From the NCBI GenBank assembly GCA_039930945.1, contig JBDTSW010000038.1:1-18674 (forward strand): DNA of 18,674 nucleotides, written 5' to 3'. Every line of letters starts with the position of its first letter. Position 1 is the first letter of the stretch. This DNA is from JBDTSW01 sp039930945 (GTDB taxonomy: Bacteria > Actinomycetota > Thermoleophilia > Solirubrobacterales > 70-9). Under the pieces are notes generated by a model that ran no database searches, was not told the DNA's origin, and saw only the letters and a program-made list of their open reading frames with translations. Below are positions 13,738-18,674 of this stretch, in pieces. Made by a program: the position numbers and the translations under genes.

Positions 13738-14979
13738 TTCTCCCTCAGAGGCGCAAAGCACCTCGACCAGCTTTGCGCCCTTCTCTGCGCCGTCGATCCG
13801 GGACGACCAGAGCGCGATCGACCGCGCGGAGGCCCCGAAGCTCGCGTTCCCCAGCATCCGCCTGACCACCGCTCGCACCGCGCCCGGCCCGGTCAGCCGC
13901 CACGGCAGCATCAGCCCCGCGCCGGCCCATTGCACCCGGGCGGCGTTCTCGGTCATGTCGCCGACCGCGGGGCAGCAGAGCAGCGGAACCCCCTCACCCA
14001 GCGCCCGGCAAACCGTGCCGTGGCCGCCGTGGCAGATGACCAGGTCGGCGGCCGCCATCGCCTGCGAGTAGGAGAGCCAGTGGACCACCACGGCGTTGGC
14101 CGGCGCCGCCGGCGCCGGGGCGCCGGGGTCGCGGCGGTTGGTGGTCGCCAGCACCCGCACCGGCTCGTCGGCGAGTGCCTCCAGCGCCACCTCGACGAGG
14201 CGGCCCTCGGGGTCGTGAGCGGTGCTCGGCGCCACCACCACCAGCGGCGCCTCGCCTTGCGGCAGCTCCACGTCTGGGTGGGGCAGCTCGAAGCTCATCG
14301 GCCCGACCACGTGGGCGTGCTCTGGCCAGGGGCGGGGGTACTCGAGCTGTGGGTAGGTCGCGACCAACACCAGGTCGGTGGAAAGCCCGCCGTGGAAGCG
14401 CTCCAGCGGCGGCAGGCCGAGGATCGCTCGGGTCTCGTTCAGCTCTCTGCGCCCCCGGCGCAGGCCGGCGGTGAGCACGGGCTCTGCCCGCCGCCACAGG
14501 GCCCTGCCCACCGGGGTCCGCGCCGGCTGGGCGCCGAAGGCGAAGAACGGCAGCCCCGGCTCGTGCACGGGATAGACGTGGGGGATCAGCGAAACCCGCG
14601 GCAGGCCCGCCATCTCCGCCGCCAGCGAGGACGCCAGCGTGAGGATGTCGCTGACCACCGCGTCCGGGCGGTAGTCCTCGATCAGCGGCAACAGCGCCCT
14701 GGCGGCGTCCGCCGCGGATCGCCCCTCGGAGCCGTCGGCTGGCGGAGGGGGGAATGTCTGGTACTCCTGGGCGGCGGTGAACCCCAGCCCTTCGTCCTCG
14801 ACCGCCTGGCGCCAGTGCTCCCAGGTCTCGACCAGCACCTCATGCCCACGTTCGCCGAGAGCCCGCGCCAGCGCGATCGCCGGGAAGGCGTGCCCGGCGT
14901 CGCCGAAGGCCGCGACCAGGTAGCGCCCTCGGGCCGCGCTCACCGCCGGCGCCCCCGCAAGATCCGATCCCGCGCGCAC
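13699..14979 (-). CDS. MGT-like glycosyltransferase (GT1, UDP-glucosyl/rhamnosyltransferase type)
   Basis: A 426-residue GT-B glycosyltransferase of the macrolide/YjiC-like GT1 group, predicted to transfer a sugar from an NDP-sugar to a small hydrophobic acceptor. The N-terminal domain begins RYLVAAFGDAGHAFPAIALARAL with the GHAFP acceptor-site loop. The C-terminal donor domain has the WLSYSQAMAAADLVICHGGHGT block (HGGHGT from about residue 317) and GVPLLCCPAVGDMTENAARV, the PSPG-like nucleotide-sugar site. Start is uncertain: GTG 14979 is the most upstream candidate, but GTG 14943 (just before SAARGRYLV) fits the family better. The frame does not stop before the tRNA-Asn, so the last 12 residues (through GSDSNRHGTP) are encoded antisense to the tRNA T arm. 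No sugar biosynthesis or aglycone genes are nearby, so the acceptor is unknown. Confidence 0.85.
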   Translation of the reverse strand: MRAGSDLAGAPAVSAARGRYLVAAFGDAGHAFPAIALARALGERGHEVLVETWEHWRQAVEDEGLGFTAAQEYQTFPPPPADGSEGRSAADAARALLPLIEDYRPDAVVSDILTLASSLAAEMAGLPRVSLIPHVYPVHEPGLPFFAFGAQPARTPVGRALWRRAEPVLTAGLRRGRRELNETRAILGLPPLERFHGGLSTDLVLVATYPQLEYPRPWPEHAHVVGPMSFELPHPDVELPQGEAPLVVVAPSTAHDPEGRLVEVALEALADEPVRVLATTNRRDPGAPAPAAPANAVVVHWLSYSQAMAAADLVICHGGHGTVCRALGEGVPLLCCPAVGDMTENAARVQWAGAGLMLPWRLTGPGAVRAVVRRMLGNASFGASARSIALWSSRIDGAEKGAKLVEVLCASEGELRGSDSNRHGTP

Positions 14980-14986
14980 GGGATCG
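14965..14986. promoter_or_regulatory. 8-bp-arm inverted repeat at the glycosyltransferase start
   Basis: Perfect arms CGATCCCG (14965-14972) and CGGGATCG (14979-14986) are separated by six bases. The repeat straddles the upstream GTG start of the glycosyltransferase, in the divergent region with the 15024 gene. It is a candidate operator. If used, it favours GTG 14943 as the real start. Confidence 0.4.
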
Positions 14987-15010
14987 CCCGCGGCCAGAGA
15001 CGGGCGGCGC

Positions 15011-15016
15011 CATCCT
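15011..15016 (+). promoter_or_regulatory. -10-like CATCCT of the hypothetical gene
   Basis: CATCCT ends 7 bases before ATG 15024, in the leaderless geometry. It is weak at the first base. It favours ATG 15024 over the in-frame GTG at 15018. Confidence 0.35.
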
Positions 15017-15023
15017 TGTGGCG

Positions 15024-15500
15024 ATGCGACGCCGCCACCGAAACCCAGCCCAGCGCCTGCGAACCACCGTCGACGCGCTCCCCGAGCGCACCCGCCGGGC
15101 GATGCTGCGCGGGATCGACGGCAACCAGATCATCGTCGGGGCCTACTCCGATCCGCGCAGCGGCGGGATCTGCCCGATGCTGGCCGCGCACCGCAACGGC
15201 GGCCGCACCAGCCTGCCGAGCTTCGCTGTGGCCTGGGATGCCTTCACCGACGCCCGGCGCCCACGGCTGGCAACTCCCCGCGAGGTCAACGCGCTGCGCT
15301 CCTACCTCGAGCTCAGCCTCCTGAGCGACGAGCAGGGAAGCGACTCCCTGGCCGCTCTCGCGGCTCAGATCCGGGCCGATCGCGCCGCCGCGCCCCCCCC
15401 CCGGATGCCCGCGCTGCAGGTTCCGTCCCCGGCTCTTGGCCAGATCGCGATCAGACGCCGCAGGGCACGCGCGCTGCGTGAACGCCTGCGCCTGGCCTGA
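15024..15500 (+). CDS. conserved-looking hypothetical protein with a C10 tract
   Basis: A 158-residue basic protein that I do not recognise. It begins MRRRHRNPAQRLRTTVDALPERTRRAMLRGI and continues with a compact region (about 30-95) containing NQIIVGAYSDPRSGGICPMLAAHRNGG and a predicted strand/helix mix. No signal peptide or membrane span is seen. The C-terminal third is Ala/Arg/Pro-rich and ends in a basic helix (IRRRRARALRERLRLA). Codons 124-127 lie in an uninterrupted run of ten C (15393-15402). One C fewer would extend the frame to 15825, into sequence antisense to the dehydrogenase; one C more would stop it a few codons early. It is divergent from the glycosyltransferase and convergent with the dehydrogenase, with a 22-base gap. 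Coding potential is supported by third-position GC and the -10-like CATCCT. Confidence 0.65.
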   Translation: MRRRHRNPAQRLRTTVDALPERTRRAMLRGIDGNQIIVGAYSDPRSGGICPMLAAHRNGGRTSLPSFAVAWDAFTDARRPRLATPREVNALRSYLELSLLSDEQGSDSLAALAAQIRADRAAAPPPRMPALQVPSPALGQIAIRRRRARALRERLRLA

Positions 15501-15522
15501 GCACCCCCCGAGCCGGCCGCGA

Positions 15523-16257
15523 CTAGACAGCGGAGCTGAGCTCCACGCCCGGACGGGTGAAGACGATCTCCGGCACCAGGCAGGCCGGCGAGGTCGTCAG
15601 CAGGAACCGCACCGAGGAGGCGATGTCCTGCGGGCGGATCATCGCCTCGGGCGCGACCTGCCCCTTGACGAACTCGGTCATCGGCGTGTCGACGAACGCG
15701 GGCGCAAGCGCCGTCACCTGGATGCCGTCGTCCTGGACCTCCTTCTGGGTCGCCTGGCTGAAGCCGATCACCGCCGCCTTCGTCGCCGAGTAGACCGAAA
15801 GCCAGGGCTGGCCCGACTTGCCTGAGATCGAGGCCGTGTTGACGATCAGTGCCTTGCCGTGCTCGGCGCCCGCCTCGCGCAGCATCGGCAGCGCCTCGCG
15901 GGTGCCGATGATCACCGCCCGCAGGTTGACGTCGAGCTGGATGTCGAGGTGCTTGGTCTTGATCTCCGCCATCGGCGAGCCGATGCCGACGCCGGCGTTG
16001 TTGACGAGCACGTCGAGGCGCCCGAAGCGCTCGCGGTGCTTGGCGAAGACCTCGGCCAGCTCCTCCTCCTCGGTCATCTGCGCGGCGACGACCTGAACGT
16101 CGATCCCGGCGGCCTCGAGCTCGCGCCCGGCGGCCTCGAGCTTGTCCGGGCGTCGCGCCGAGAGAGTCACCCCGTAGCCGTCCTCGCCCAGCGCCTTCGC
16201 GATCGCCAGCCCGATCCCGCTCGATCCTCCCGTCACCAGTGCCGCTCGCGCCGCCAA
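15523..16257 (-). CDS. short-chain dehydrogenase/reductase (SDR)
   Basis: A 244-residue classical SDR, an NAD(P)-dependent oxidoreductase. Motifs in order: cofactor-binding TGGSSGIG (9-16), the NNAG motif (86-89), Asn111, catalytic Ser143 and the YSATK active site (Tyr156, Lys160). The Arg at 35-36 following strand 2 (LSARRPDKL) suggests an NADP(H) preference. The open frame runs far upstream, but the family begins at AARAALVTGG. TTG 16257 is preceded by a strong GAAGGAG Shine-Dalgarno 6 bases upstream, so I take it as the start. The leader is about 30 bases, unlike most genes here, with -10 TAGGGT inside an inverted repeat. The substrate is unknown; annotation as a FabG-like reductase would be too specific. 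It is divergent from the lipoprotein gene. Confidence 0.9.
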   Translation of the reverse strand: MAARAALVTGGSSGIGLAIAKALGEDGYGVTLSARRPDKLEAAGRELEAAGIDVQVVAAQMTEEEELAEVFAKHRERFGRLDVLVNNAGVGIGSPMAEIKTKHLDIQLDVNLRAVIIGTREALPMLREAGAEHGKALIVNTASISGKSGQPWLSVYSATKAAVIGFSQATQKEVQDDGIQVTALAPAFVDTPMTEFVKGQVAPEAMIRPQDIASSVRFLLTTSPACLVPEIVFTRPGVELSSAV

Positions 16258-16263
16258 GTCGTC

Positions 16264-16270
16264 TCCTTCG
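16264..16270 (-). promoter_or_regulatory. Shine-Dalgarno sequence of the SDR gene
   Basis: GAAGGAG on the minus strand, 6 bases before the TTG start. It decides the start and is the only strong ribosome binding site I see in the window. Confidence 0.65.
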
Positions 16271-16287
16271 CTCGATTCAGGTTTCCG

Positions 16288-16310
16288 CCGGCGCACCCTA
16301 TCTGCGCCGG
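16288..16310. promoter_or_regulatory. operator-like inverted repeat around the SDR -10
   Basis: Perfect arms CCGGCGCA (16288-16295) and TGCGCCGG (16303-16310) are separated by seven bases. The minus-strand -10 TAGGGT (16300 to 16295) lies across the left arm and the centre. A protein binding here would block SDR transcription. Confidence 0.5.
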
Positions 16311-16333
16311 GCGCGCTTACTCGGCGATTAGGC

Positions 16334-16350
16334 GCCATCCCTAGGATGGC
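16334..16350. promoter_or_regulatory. inverted repeat around the lipoprotein -10 TAGGAT
   Basis: Perfect arms GCCATCC and GGATGGC surround CTA. TAGGAT (16342-16347) is the -10 candidate, ending 6 bases before ATG 16354, and lies within the repeat. It may be an operator, or the symmetry may come from the -10 itself. Confidence 0.5.
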
Positions 16351-16353
16351 CGG

Positions 16354-17349
16354 ATGCCGAGACCGGGCAGCCCCCGCCGACGCTGGATCGCGCTCGCCCT
16401 GGCGGGCGCTGTGTTCGCCTCGACGCCTTTCACCGGCTGCGGCGACGACGAGGAGTCCGGCTCCGACCTGGCCGCCGAGTCGCCGCCGGCGTCCGCCTTC
16501 CCGGAGGCCAAGGGCCAGACGCTCGACGAGCTGCTGACCACTGCCAAACCGACGAACGACATTGTGGCCCTGCCCTCGGGGTCGGTGTTCACGCCGGGGC
16601 CCAACCGCATCGGCTTCGGGCTCTTCAGCGTCGATCGCACCCAGATCACCGACGGCCAGGTCGCCCTCTACGCAGCGCCCGGCGCCAAGGGCGTCGCCAC
16701 GGGGCCCTATCCGGCCGAGGTCGAAAGCCTCGAGACCGATCCCGCCTTCGAGGCGCGAACCACCGCGGACGATCCCGACGCCGCCAAGGTCGTCTACCTC
16801 AGCCAGGTCGACCTCGATCGGCCCGGCGAGTGGCGCCTGGTCGCGATGATCCGCGACGGCGAGCAGATGGTTGCCACCCCGATGCCGAGCATCGTCGTCT
16901 CCAAGACCGAGCGAATCCCGGCGGTCGGCGACAAGGCCCCGTCGGTGCACACGCCCACCGTCGCCGAGGTCGGCGACGTCTCCCAGATCGACACCCGTGA
17001 CCCCCACGACACGATGCACGACGCCGACCTCGCCGACGTGATCGGCAAGCAGCCCGTGGTCCTGCTGTTTGCCACCCCGGCCCTCTGCGTCAGCCGCGTC
17101 TGCGGGCCGGTCGTCGACGTCGCCGAGCAGGTCAAGTCCGAGGTCGGCGGCGAGGTGGCCTTCATCCATATGGAGGTCTTCGCCGACAACGACCCGAACA
17201 AGGGCGTGCGCTCGCAGTTGACCGCATATGGGCTCGAGACCGAGCCCTGGCTGTTCGTGATCGACTCAGACGGCAGGGTGGTCGCGCGCATCGAGGGCGC
17301 CTTCAGCGCCGGCGAGCTCACCGACGCTCTCGCCACGGCCGGCATCTAA
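16354..17349 (+). CDS. thioredoxin-fold lipoprotein
   Basis: A 331-residue exported protein. The signal peptide has an Arg-rich start (RPGSPRRRW), a hydrophobic core (about 11-22) and a lipobox-like FTGC with Cys29. The -3 residue is Phe rather than Leu, so lipidation is probable but not certain. An acidic Ser/Asp-rich linker (30-45) follows, typical of actinobacterial lipoproteins. The middle part (about 55-200) is a beta-rich region with GPNRIGFGLFSVDRTQITDGQ, resembling extracellular immunoglobulin-like domains. The C-terminal part (about 205-331) has a thioredoxin-like pattern: QPVVLLFATPALC, then Cys245-X4-Cys250, EVAFIHMEVF, and the EPWLFVIDSDGRVVARIEG strand pair. The Cys pair is CX4C, not the usual CXXC. 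Role in extracytoplasmic thiol chemistry or metal delivery is inferred only. ATG chosen by the -10 six bases upstream. Confidence 0.8.
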   Translation: MPRPGSPRRRWIALALAGAVFASTPFTGCGDDEESGSDLAAESPPASAFPEAKGQTLDELLTTAKPTNDIVALPSGSVFTPGPNRIGFGLFSVDRTQITDGQVALYAAPGAKGVATGPYPAEVESLETDPAFEARTTADDPDAAKVVYLSQVDLDRPGEWRLVAMIRDGEQMVATPMPSIVVSKTERIPAVGDKAPSVHTPTVAEVGDVSQIDTRDPHDTMHDADLADVIGKQPVVLLFATPALCVSRVCGPVVDVAEQVKSEVGGEVAFIHMEVFADNDPNKGVRSQLTAYGLETEPWLFVIDSDGRVVARIEGAFSAGELTDALATAGI

Positions 17350-17366
17350 GCGACCGCGCGATCTGA

Positions 17367-17372
17367 GAGGAT
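17367..17372 (+). promoter_or_regulatory. -10-like GAGGAT of the DUF6458 gene
   Basis: GAGGAT ends 7 bases before GTG 17380. The overlapping purine-rich GAGAGG (17365-17370) could alternatively act as a weak ribosome binding site. Confidence 0.35.
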
Positions 17373-17379
17373 CCCTGCC

Positions 17380-17583
17380 GTGACCATGGGTACGGGACTC
17401 GTTCTGATCGCCGTCGGCGCGATCCTGCGCTTCGCTGTGCAGGACAGCTGGGACGCCGTCGATCTTCCCACCGTCGGCCTGATCCTGATGGTCGTCGGCG
17501 CGATCGCCTTCGTCGTCGGCCTGTTCGTGGCCTTTGATCGCCGCCCCGGCGCGGGCCCCCCGCCGCCCCCGCCTCGCGTCTAG
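17380..17583 (+). CDS. DUF6458 family small membrane protein
   Basis: A 67-residue protein with two membrane segments (about 6-20 and 31-52) separated by the short polar RFAVQDSWDAVDLPTVG loop. The pattern MGTGLVLIAVGAILRFAV...VDLPTVGLILMVVGAI matches DUF6458, a small actinobacterial membrane protein of unknown function. The tail is Pro-rich (six Pro in a row). The start may be GTG 17380 or ATG 17386; GTG fits the spacing from GAGGAT. It follows the lipoprotein gene by 30 bases on the same strand and precedes a tRNA by 33 bases. Confidence 0.8.
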   Translation: MTMGTGLVLIAVGAILRFAVQDSWDAVDLPTVGLILMVVGAIAFVVGLFVAFDRRPGAGPPPPPPRV

Positions 17584-17602
17584 CGGTATCGGATCCGGCC
17601 GC

Positions 17603-17608
17603 TACGCT
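17603..17608 (+). promoter_or_regulatory. -10 element TACGCT of the tRNA gene
   Basis: TACGCT (TANNNT) ends 8 bases before the tRNA 5' end, a usual distance for a start at or very near the mature end. No clear -35. Confidence 0.45.
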
Positions 17609-17616
17609 CGCGCCGC

Positions 17617-17689
17617 GGGCCGGTAGCTCAGTTGGTAGAGCAGCGGACTCATAATCCGTAGGGCGGAGGTTCGATCCCTCCCCGGCCCA
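17617..17689 (+). tRNA. tRNA with CAT anticodon, probably elongator tRNA-Met
   Basis: A 73-base cloverleaf. Acceptor GGGCCGG/CCGGCCC (17617-17623 with 17682-17688), discriminator A17689. D arm GCTC/GAGC with loop AGTTGGTA. Anticodon stem GCGGA/TCCGT with loop CTCATAA (CAT at 17650-17652). T arm GGAGG/CCTCC with TTCGATC. G1-C72 is paired, so it is not the initiator. A tRNA-Ile whose C34 is modified to lysidine has the same anticodon and cannot be excluded without a covariance model. CCA is not encoded. Confidence 0.93.
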
Positions 17690-17691
17690 CT

Positions 17692-17721
17692 CGAGAAGCC
17701 GCTCTAGCGAGCGGTTTCTCG
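17692..17721 (+). terminator. 13-bp hairpin after the tRNA
   Basis: CGAGAAGCCGCTC pairs with GAGCGGTTTCTCG (17709-17721) around the TAGC loop: twelve Watson-Crick pairs and one G-T wobble. It starts three bases after the tRNA 3' end. The tail GGTTGTTGGG has only scattered T. It is probably a transcription terminator and a natural end for 3' processing. Confidence 0.65.
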
Positions 17722-17951
17722 GGTTGTTGGGAGGAGGCGGAACGAAACCGTATCCCGAATATCTCCCGAAAACGGCCCGGATTTCGGCTTCCGCGCCCCA
17801 TCGCTGTGCCGCCAAGACCGGATCAGGACCAATCTCGAGGCGCGTCGACGCTGTCGCCTTCACGCGAGGCTGTCGCGCAAATGCACCGGATCCGGGCTCC
17901 GGGACGTGAAACCCGCCCAATCTGAAACGGGATGGCCTTTTCGGCCCCCGA
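17722..17951. other. intergenic stretch between the tRNA hairpin and the transposase
   Basis: I see no credible gene in these 230 bases. Short direct repeats of CCCGAA occur near 17754-17768, and a small GGCC-TTTTC-GGCC hairpin lies at 17934-17946, just after the transposase stop. One end of the insertion sequence must lie in this stretch, but the terminal inverted repeat cannot be fixed because the other end is outside the window. Confidence 0.5.
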
Positions 17952-18674
17952 TCAGGCTTCCGCGGCCACCAGGGAGTGTCGGTGGAGCTTCAGAAGGTTG
18001 TGGGTGGCCGCAATCAGGCGCCATTCCGAGCGCGCGGCCGCCCGGCCTCTTCGTTTGAAGCGGTCGATCCGACGGTTCGCCTTGATCTGGCCGAAGACCG
18101 GCTCGACCATGCACTGGCGTCTGGAGTAGAGCTCGCCACCCGCCTCGGTGGCCATCACTCTTCGCATGAAGTCGTAGGGTCCGCCGACCCTGTTCTTGCG
18201 TGGCCGGTTTCGGGTGGTGTCGGCGGCGACGATCGGGACCATCCCGCGCTCGCGCAACGAGTCGATGTGGTCGTTTGACCAATAGCCGGCGTCGGCCAGC
18301 ACCACCCCGGGGCTCCCCTCGACGCCGGCCGCTGCGAGCTCGCGCTCGGCGGCACCGATCATCGGATCGAGCTCCTCGAAGTCGCCACCCTTGGTGGTGA
18401 TCTCGGCGGCGACGATGATCTGATCCTCGGTGGTCACGGCTTGAGCGTTGTAGGCGGGCATGAAGTTGCGCCCGAACTTCATCCGGCGGGCGTCGGGATC
18501 GGTGGTGTTGAGCTTGCCCTCGGGAGCCTCGGGCGGCGAGTAGGGCTTCGGCGGGGTGCCGAACGGGCGCCCGTCGCGCATCACCCCGCGGGCGCGATAG
18601 GCCTCATAGCGTTGGTTTGCGCGGCGCTTGGCGCGCCAGTCCTCGGCCAGGCGCCGCCGGCAGGTCTCGAGGCG
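17952..18674 (-). CDS. IS1182-family (IS5-like DDE) transposase, 5' part outside the window
   Basis: Cut-and-paste DDE transposase of an insertion sequence. The frame is open to the window edge (30 further codons upstream of the GTG at 18584, reading RLETCRRRLAEDW...), so the gene is cut by the window and not shown to be broken. Visible features: an Arg-rich linker, the NTTDPDARRMKFG block, AYNAQAVTTEDQIIVAAEIT, the second catalytic Asp in VVLADAGYWS, and the C-terminal VEPVFGQIKANRRIDRFKRRGR block with the catalytic Glu. EWRLIAATHNLLKL closes the protein as in this family. The first catalytic Asp should lie upstream of the window or near its edge. It sits 262 bases downstream of a tRNA gene. 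Whether the element is active cannot be judged. Confidence 0.88.
   Translation of the reverse strand, partial: RLETCRRRLAEDWRAKRRANQRYEAYRARGVMRDGRPFGTPPKPYSPPEAPEGKLNTTDPDARRMKFGRNFMPAYNAQAVTTEDQIIVAAEITTKGGDFEELDPMIGAAERELAAAGVEGSPGVVLADAGYWSNDHIDSLRERGMVPIVAADTTRNRPRKNRVGGPYDFMRRVMATEAGGELYSRRQCMVEPVFGQIKANRRIDRFKRRGRAAARSEWRLIAATHNLLKLHRHSLVAAEA
17952..18674 (-). mobile_element. insertion sequence, partial (IS1182-like)
   Basis: Inferred from the transposase gene. The transposase stop is at 17952, and the IS end must lie between there and the tRNA hairpin (17722). The other end, and hence the target duplication, is outside the window. The limits given are those of the visible coding part. 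Confidence 0.7.

Noticed and set aside
13699..14979. Natural-product gene cluster around the glycosyltransferase
   Set aside because: There is only a lone glycosyltransferase and an SDR at some distance, with no polyketide, peptide synthetase, terpene or sugar-pathway genes. Promoters and strands differ.
13411..15324. A 637-codon plus-strand frame
   Set aside because: It runs through the HNH gene in another frame, across tRNA-Asn, and antisense to the glycosyltransferase. It is a composition artefact.
16258..17169. N-terminal extension of the SDR frame by about 300 residues
   Set aside because: The extension is antisense to the lipoprotein gene and passes through the divergent promoters. 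SDR homology and the Shine-Dalgarno sequence put the start at 16257.
17318..17920. Minus-strand frame containing GSNLRPTDYESAALPTELPA
   Set aside because: This peptide is the antisense translation of the tRNA gene at 17617-17689, a well-known false protein. The rest of the frame has no family features.
17952..18674. Transposase as a pseudogene because the first ATG/GTG in the window gives only 210 residues
   Set aside because: The frame stays open for 30 more codons to the window edge, so the shortness comes from the window limit.
1..18674. CRISPR arrays, rRNA genes, riboswitches and large repeats
   Set aside because: No regularly spaced repeats, rRNA-like segments or long leaders with riboswitch-like conserved cores were seen. 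The intergenic gaps are mostly below 100 bases.

Overview
The window is GC-rich, densely packed bacterial chromosome with mostly housekeeping genes. The gene content points to a deep-branching actinobacterium, probably class Thermoleophilia (for example Solirubrobacterales). This is an inference from the DUF3159 and DUF6458 proteins, the dgt-dnaG pair, the pyrG...xerD neighbourhood, tRNAs without an encoded CCA, and promoters of the type used by leaderless actinobacterial mRNAs. No rRNA or CRISPR array is present.

Layout. 1-1538: 3' nine-tenths of pyrG (CTP synthase), cut by the window start. 1566-5526: a SAM methyltransferase, a PepT-like M20 peptidase overlapping a DUF3866 gene, and a lysophospholipase-like alpha/beta hydrolase. 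5615-8333: a DNA recombination and repair block, xerD-mutM-recO. 8372-10050: a DUF3159 membrane protein, convergent with a patatin-like lipase. 10076-12949: dgt (dNTP triphosphohydrolase) and dnaG (primase), starting divergently from the patatin gene. 13017-13737: an HTH/zinc/HNH protein with a LexA-type operator, then tRNA-Asn(GTT). 13699-14979 (minus): an MGT-like glycosyltransferase whose 3' end runs into the tRNA. 15024-15500: a hypothetical protein carrying a C10 tract. 15523-16257 (minus): a short-chain dehydrogenase. 16354-17583: a thioredoxin-like lipoprotein and a small DUF6458 membrane protein. 17617-17689: tRNA with CAT anticodon, probably Met. 17952 to the window end (minus): 3' part of an IS1182-type transposase, cut by the window edge.

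Regulatory structure is the most distinctive aspect. About a dozen genes have a TANNNT-like -10 hexamer ending only 6 to 9 bases before the start codon, with no Shine-Dalgarno sequence. This places the transcription start on or next to the start codon (leaderless mRNA). At the patatin/dgt boundary the two divergent -10 hexamers share their central TA. Upstream of the HNH gene there is a perfect 14-bp palindrome of the CGAAC-N4-GTTCG (LexA/SOS) type abutting the predicted -35 region. The divergent region between the dehydrogenase and the lipoprotein has two different palindromes, each containing the -10 of one gene.

No large novel multi-gene system is evident. The best candidates for new biology are the SOS-linked HTH-HNH gene, the symmetric divergent promoter, the operator pair and the poly-C gene. 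All assignments come from reading motifs by eye; no database search was run.
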